Assembly (NCBI GenBank): GCA_023230175.1 | Contig: JALNXV010000192.1 | Location: forward strand, 1-6,941 | DNA from: Candidatus Cloacimonadota bacterium | GTDB taxonomy: Bacteria; Cloacimonadota; Cloacimonadia; Cloacimonadales; WRIO01 | Length of the DNA: 6,941 nt | Reading direction: 5' to 3' | Shown: in pieces, positions 6,174-6,941 of the stretch | Position numbering within the stretch: the stretch's first letter is position 1 | Layout: each line of letters opens with the position of its first letter | Notes under the pieces: model-generated | Databases searched by the model: none | What the model saw: the letters and a program-made list of their open reading frames with translations, nothing else | Told to the model about the DNA's origin: nothing | Translations under genes and position numbers: made by a program

Positions 6174-6941
6174 TCACTCCTTTTTCTCATTTTTTCTGAT
6201 AAGCCATTGCTCATGATGAATAGCAGATTGTCCATATTGAAGTGTTTGCTGCTTCCCAAGAGTTTCAATTTCAATCATCTGTCGGCAGCAGAAAACCTCA
6301 AGATTTACATTGTTATCAGCAAAAGGTCCTATTGAACTGAATTTTTTAATAAAAGTTTGATCAGGAAGCGAATAAGATACCTCAGCAGAAGGGCATAACA
6401 ACCCTATTTTGAAATATTCATCTCTTTCTGAAGGTGTAATTGAAACACAATCATGTTCAAAACGTAAACGCTCATCCGAAAGCGAAGTAGCATTCCAAAT
6501 GGATATAAACCGATCAGGATTTGATTGTCCTGATGATCCTGTCCACGGAATGTTCAGGACTCCGCCAAGTCTGACCGAACTTACTGCCCAAGGAGAACCT
6601 TTGATAGGCAATTCTCTTCTGTTTTCAATGCGATAGTCTATCTCAAGCGTATCCGAATCAGAGAATTCGGCACTTATGGTTTTCCTAATTCCAATCCAAG
6701 GATCTTCGGATTGCGTCAAAACCACTTTTTCTCCAACAATACGATAATCCACCGGTGAATTGTCAGGATAATAAGTCCTTTGACTTTCAGGAGCAAGCCA
6801 AAGCCTTGTTCCAGCGTGCAAACGCCAGCCATCAGATGTGCAAAGGAAGTCTGCATCAAGCGGCTGTTCATAGAAAATGTTAGCATACCCACACAAAGAA
6901 AAAGCAAGAATCCTAGGGCCAAATTCCAATGAAAAAACAGC
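6174..6941 (-). CDS. Galactose-mutarotase-fold protein (DUF4380-like), 5' end missing
   Basis: The last 255 codons of a gene that continues beyond the right edge; the frame is open to 6941, so the TTG at 6929 is not its start. A beta-rich sequence begins FSLEFGPRILAFSL, matching the early strand of aldose-epimerase-like proteins. The conserved GTRLWLAPES (44-53) and RTYYPDNSPV (55-64) blocks follow, then LTQSEDPWIGIRKTI, WAVSSVRLGG and a C-terminal ETLGKQQTL...HHEQW block. These fit the DUF4380 branch of galactose mutarotase-like proteins, found mostly in carbohydrate operons and biochemically little known. Activity could be mutarotation, carbohydrate binding or an uncharacterised sugar reaction. 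Its TGA is 7 nt before the hydrolase ATG, whose ribosome binding site lies inside this gene's end. It is the first visible gene of the upstream block; the block's promoter lies outside the window. Confidence 0.75.
   Translation of the reverse strand, partial: AVFSLEFGPRILAFSLCGYANIFYEQPLDADFLCTSDGWRLHAGTRLWLAPESQRTYYPDNSPVDYRIVGEKVVLTQSEDPWIGIRKTISAEFSDSDTLEIDYRIENRRELPIKGSPWAVSSVRLGGVLNIPWTGSSGQSNPDRFISIWNATSLSDERLRFEHDCVSITPSERDEYFKIGLLCPSAEVSYSLPDQTFIKKFSSIGPFADNNVNLEVFCCRQMIEIETLGKQQTLQYGQSAIHHEQWLIRKNEKKE
6177..6182 (-). promoter_or_regulatory. Ribosome binding site supporting the internal hydrolase start
   Basis: AAGGAG lies 10 nt before the ATG at 6166, a slightly long spacer, within the last codons of the mutarotase-like gene. 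It supports starting the hydrolase at 6166 rather than at the far end of the open frame. Confidence 0.6.

Noticed and set aside
5498..6199. Long plus-strand open frame of 233 codons opposite the hydrolase gene
   Set aside because: It is an antisense shadow: no recognisable domain, basic and aromatic-rich composition, and it lies almost entirely opposite a gene with intact catalytic motifs.
6167..6274. N-terminal extension of the hydrolase by 36 codons
   Set aside because: It overlaps the mutarotase-like gene by about 100 nt, shows no family similarity, and an internal ATG with ribosome binding site fits the creatininase N-terminus.
1..6941. tRNA, rRNA, CRISPR array, insertion sequence or prophage signals
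   Set aside because: No cloverleaf-like segment, regularly spaced repeats, transposase or terminal inverted repeats were seen; coding is essentially continuous apart from 2797-2984.

Overview
The window is a seven-gene, single-strand carbohydrate-utilisation locus. Every gene reads on the minus strand, so transcription runs from high to low coordinates. DNA is moderately AT-rich, with clear AGGAGG-type ribosome binding sites and very tight packing. The only organism clue is the start of the binding-protein gene, whose signal peptide is followed by a Gln-Gly-Ser-Ala-Glu-Ala-Ser linker. That style is common in solute-binding proteins of Spirochaetota (Treponema, Sphaerochaeta and relatives). 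I therefore suggest a spirochaete with moderate confidence; nothing here is a phylogenetic marker.

Upstream block, in transcription order: (1) a galactose-mutarotase-fold protein of the DUF4380 type, running off the right edge (6941-6174); (2) a creatininase-superfamily metal hydrolase (6166-5378); (3) a mannitol-1-phosphate 5-dehydrogenase-like reductase (5381-4167); (4) a PfkB-family sugar kinase (4151-2985). Gaps are 7, -4 (ATGA overlap) and 15 nt, as expected for one operon.

A 188-nt intergenic stretch (2797-2984) follows, the only sizeable non-coding segment. It holds a candidate extended -10 promoter, two direct repeats exactly 20 bp apart just upstream of it, a 16-bp palindrome just downstream of the predicted start site, and a looser inverted repeat near the kinase stop codon. 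I see no convincing terminator.

Downstream block: (5) a Gfo/Idh/MocA NAD(P)-dependent sugar dehydrogenase starting with TTG (2796-1660); (6) a xylose-isomerase-like TIM-barrel isomerase/epimerase (1642-653); (7) the N-terminal 203 residues of a periplasmic sugar-binding protein (609-1), cut by the left edge. ABC ATPase and permease genes would be expected beyond position 1.

The locus looks like a complete module: capture of a sugar or cyclitol, anomer handling, oxidation to a keto-sugar, isomerisation, ring opening or hydrolysis, reduction and phosphorylation. The combination of Gfo/Idh dehydrogenase, TIM-barrel epimerase, creatininase-fold hydrolase, polyol dehydrogenase and PfkB kinase is not a textbook mannitol pathway. 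It recalls the unusual inositol route of Thermotoga maritima (IolG/IolM/IolN/IolO). The substrate cannot be read from the sequence.
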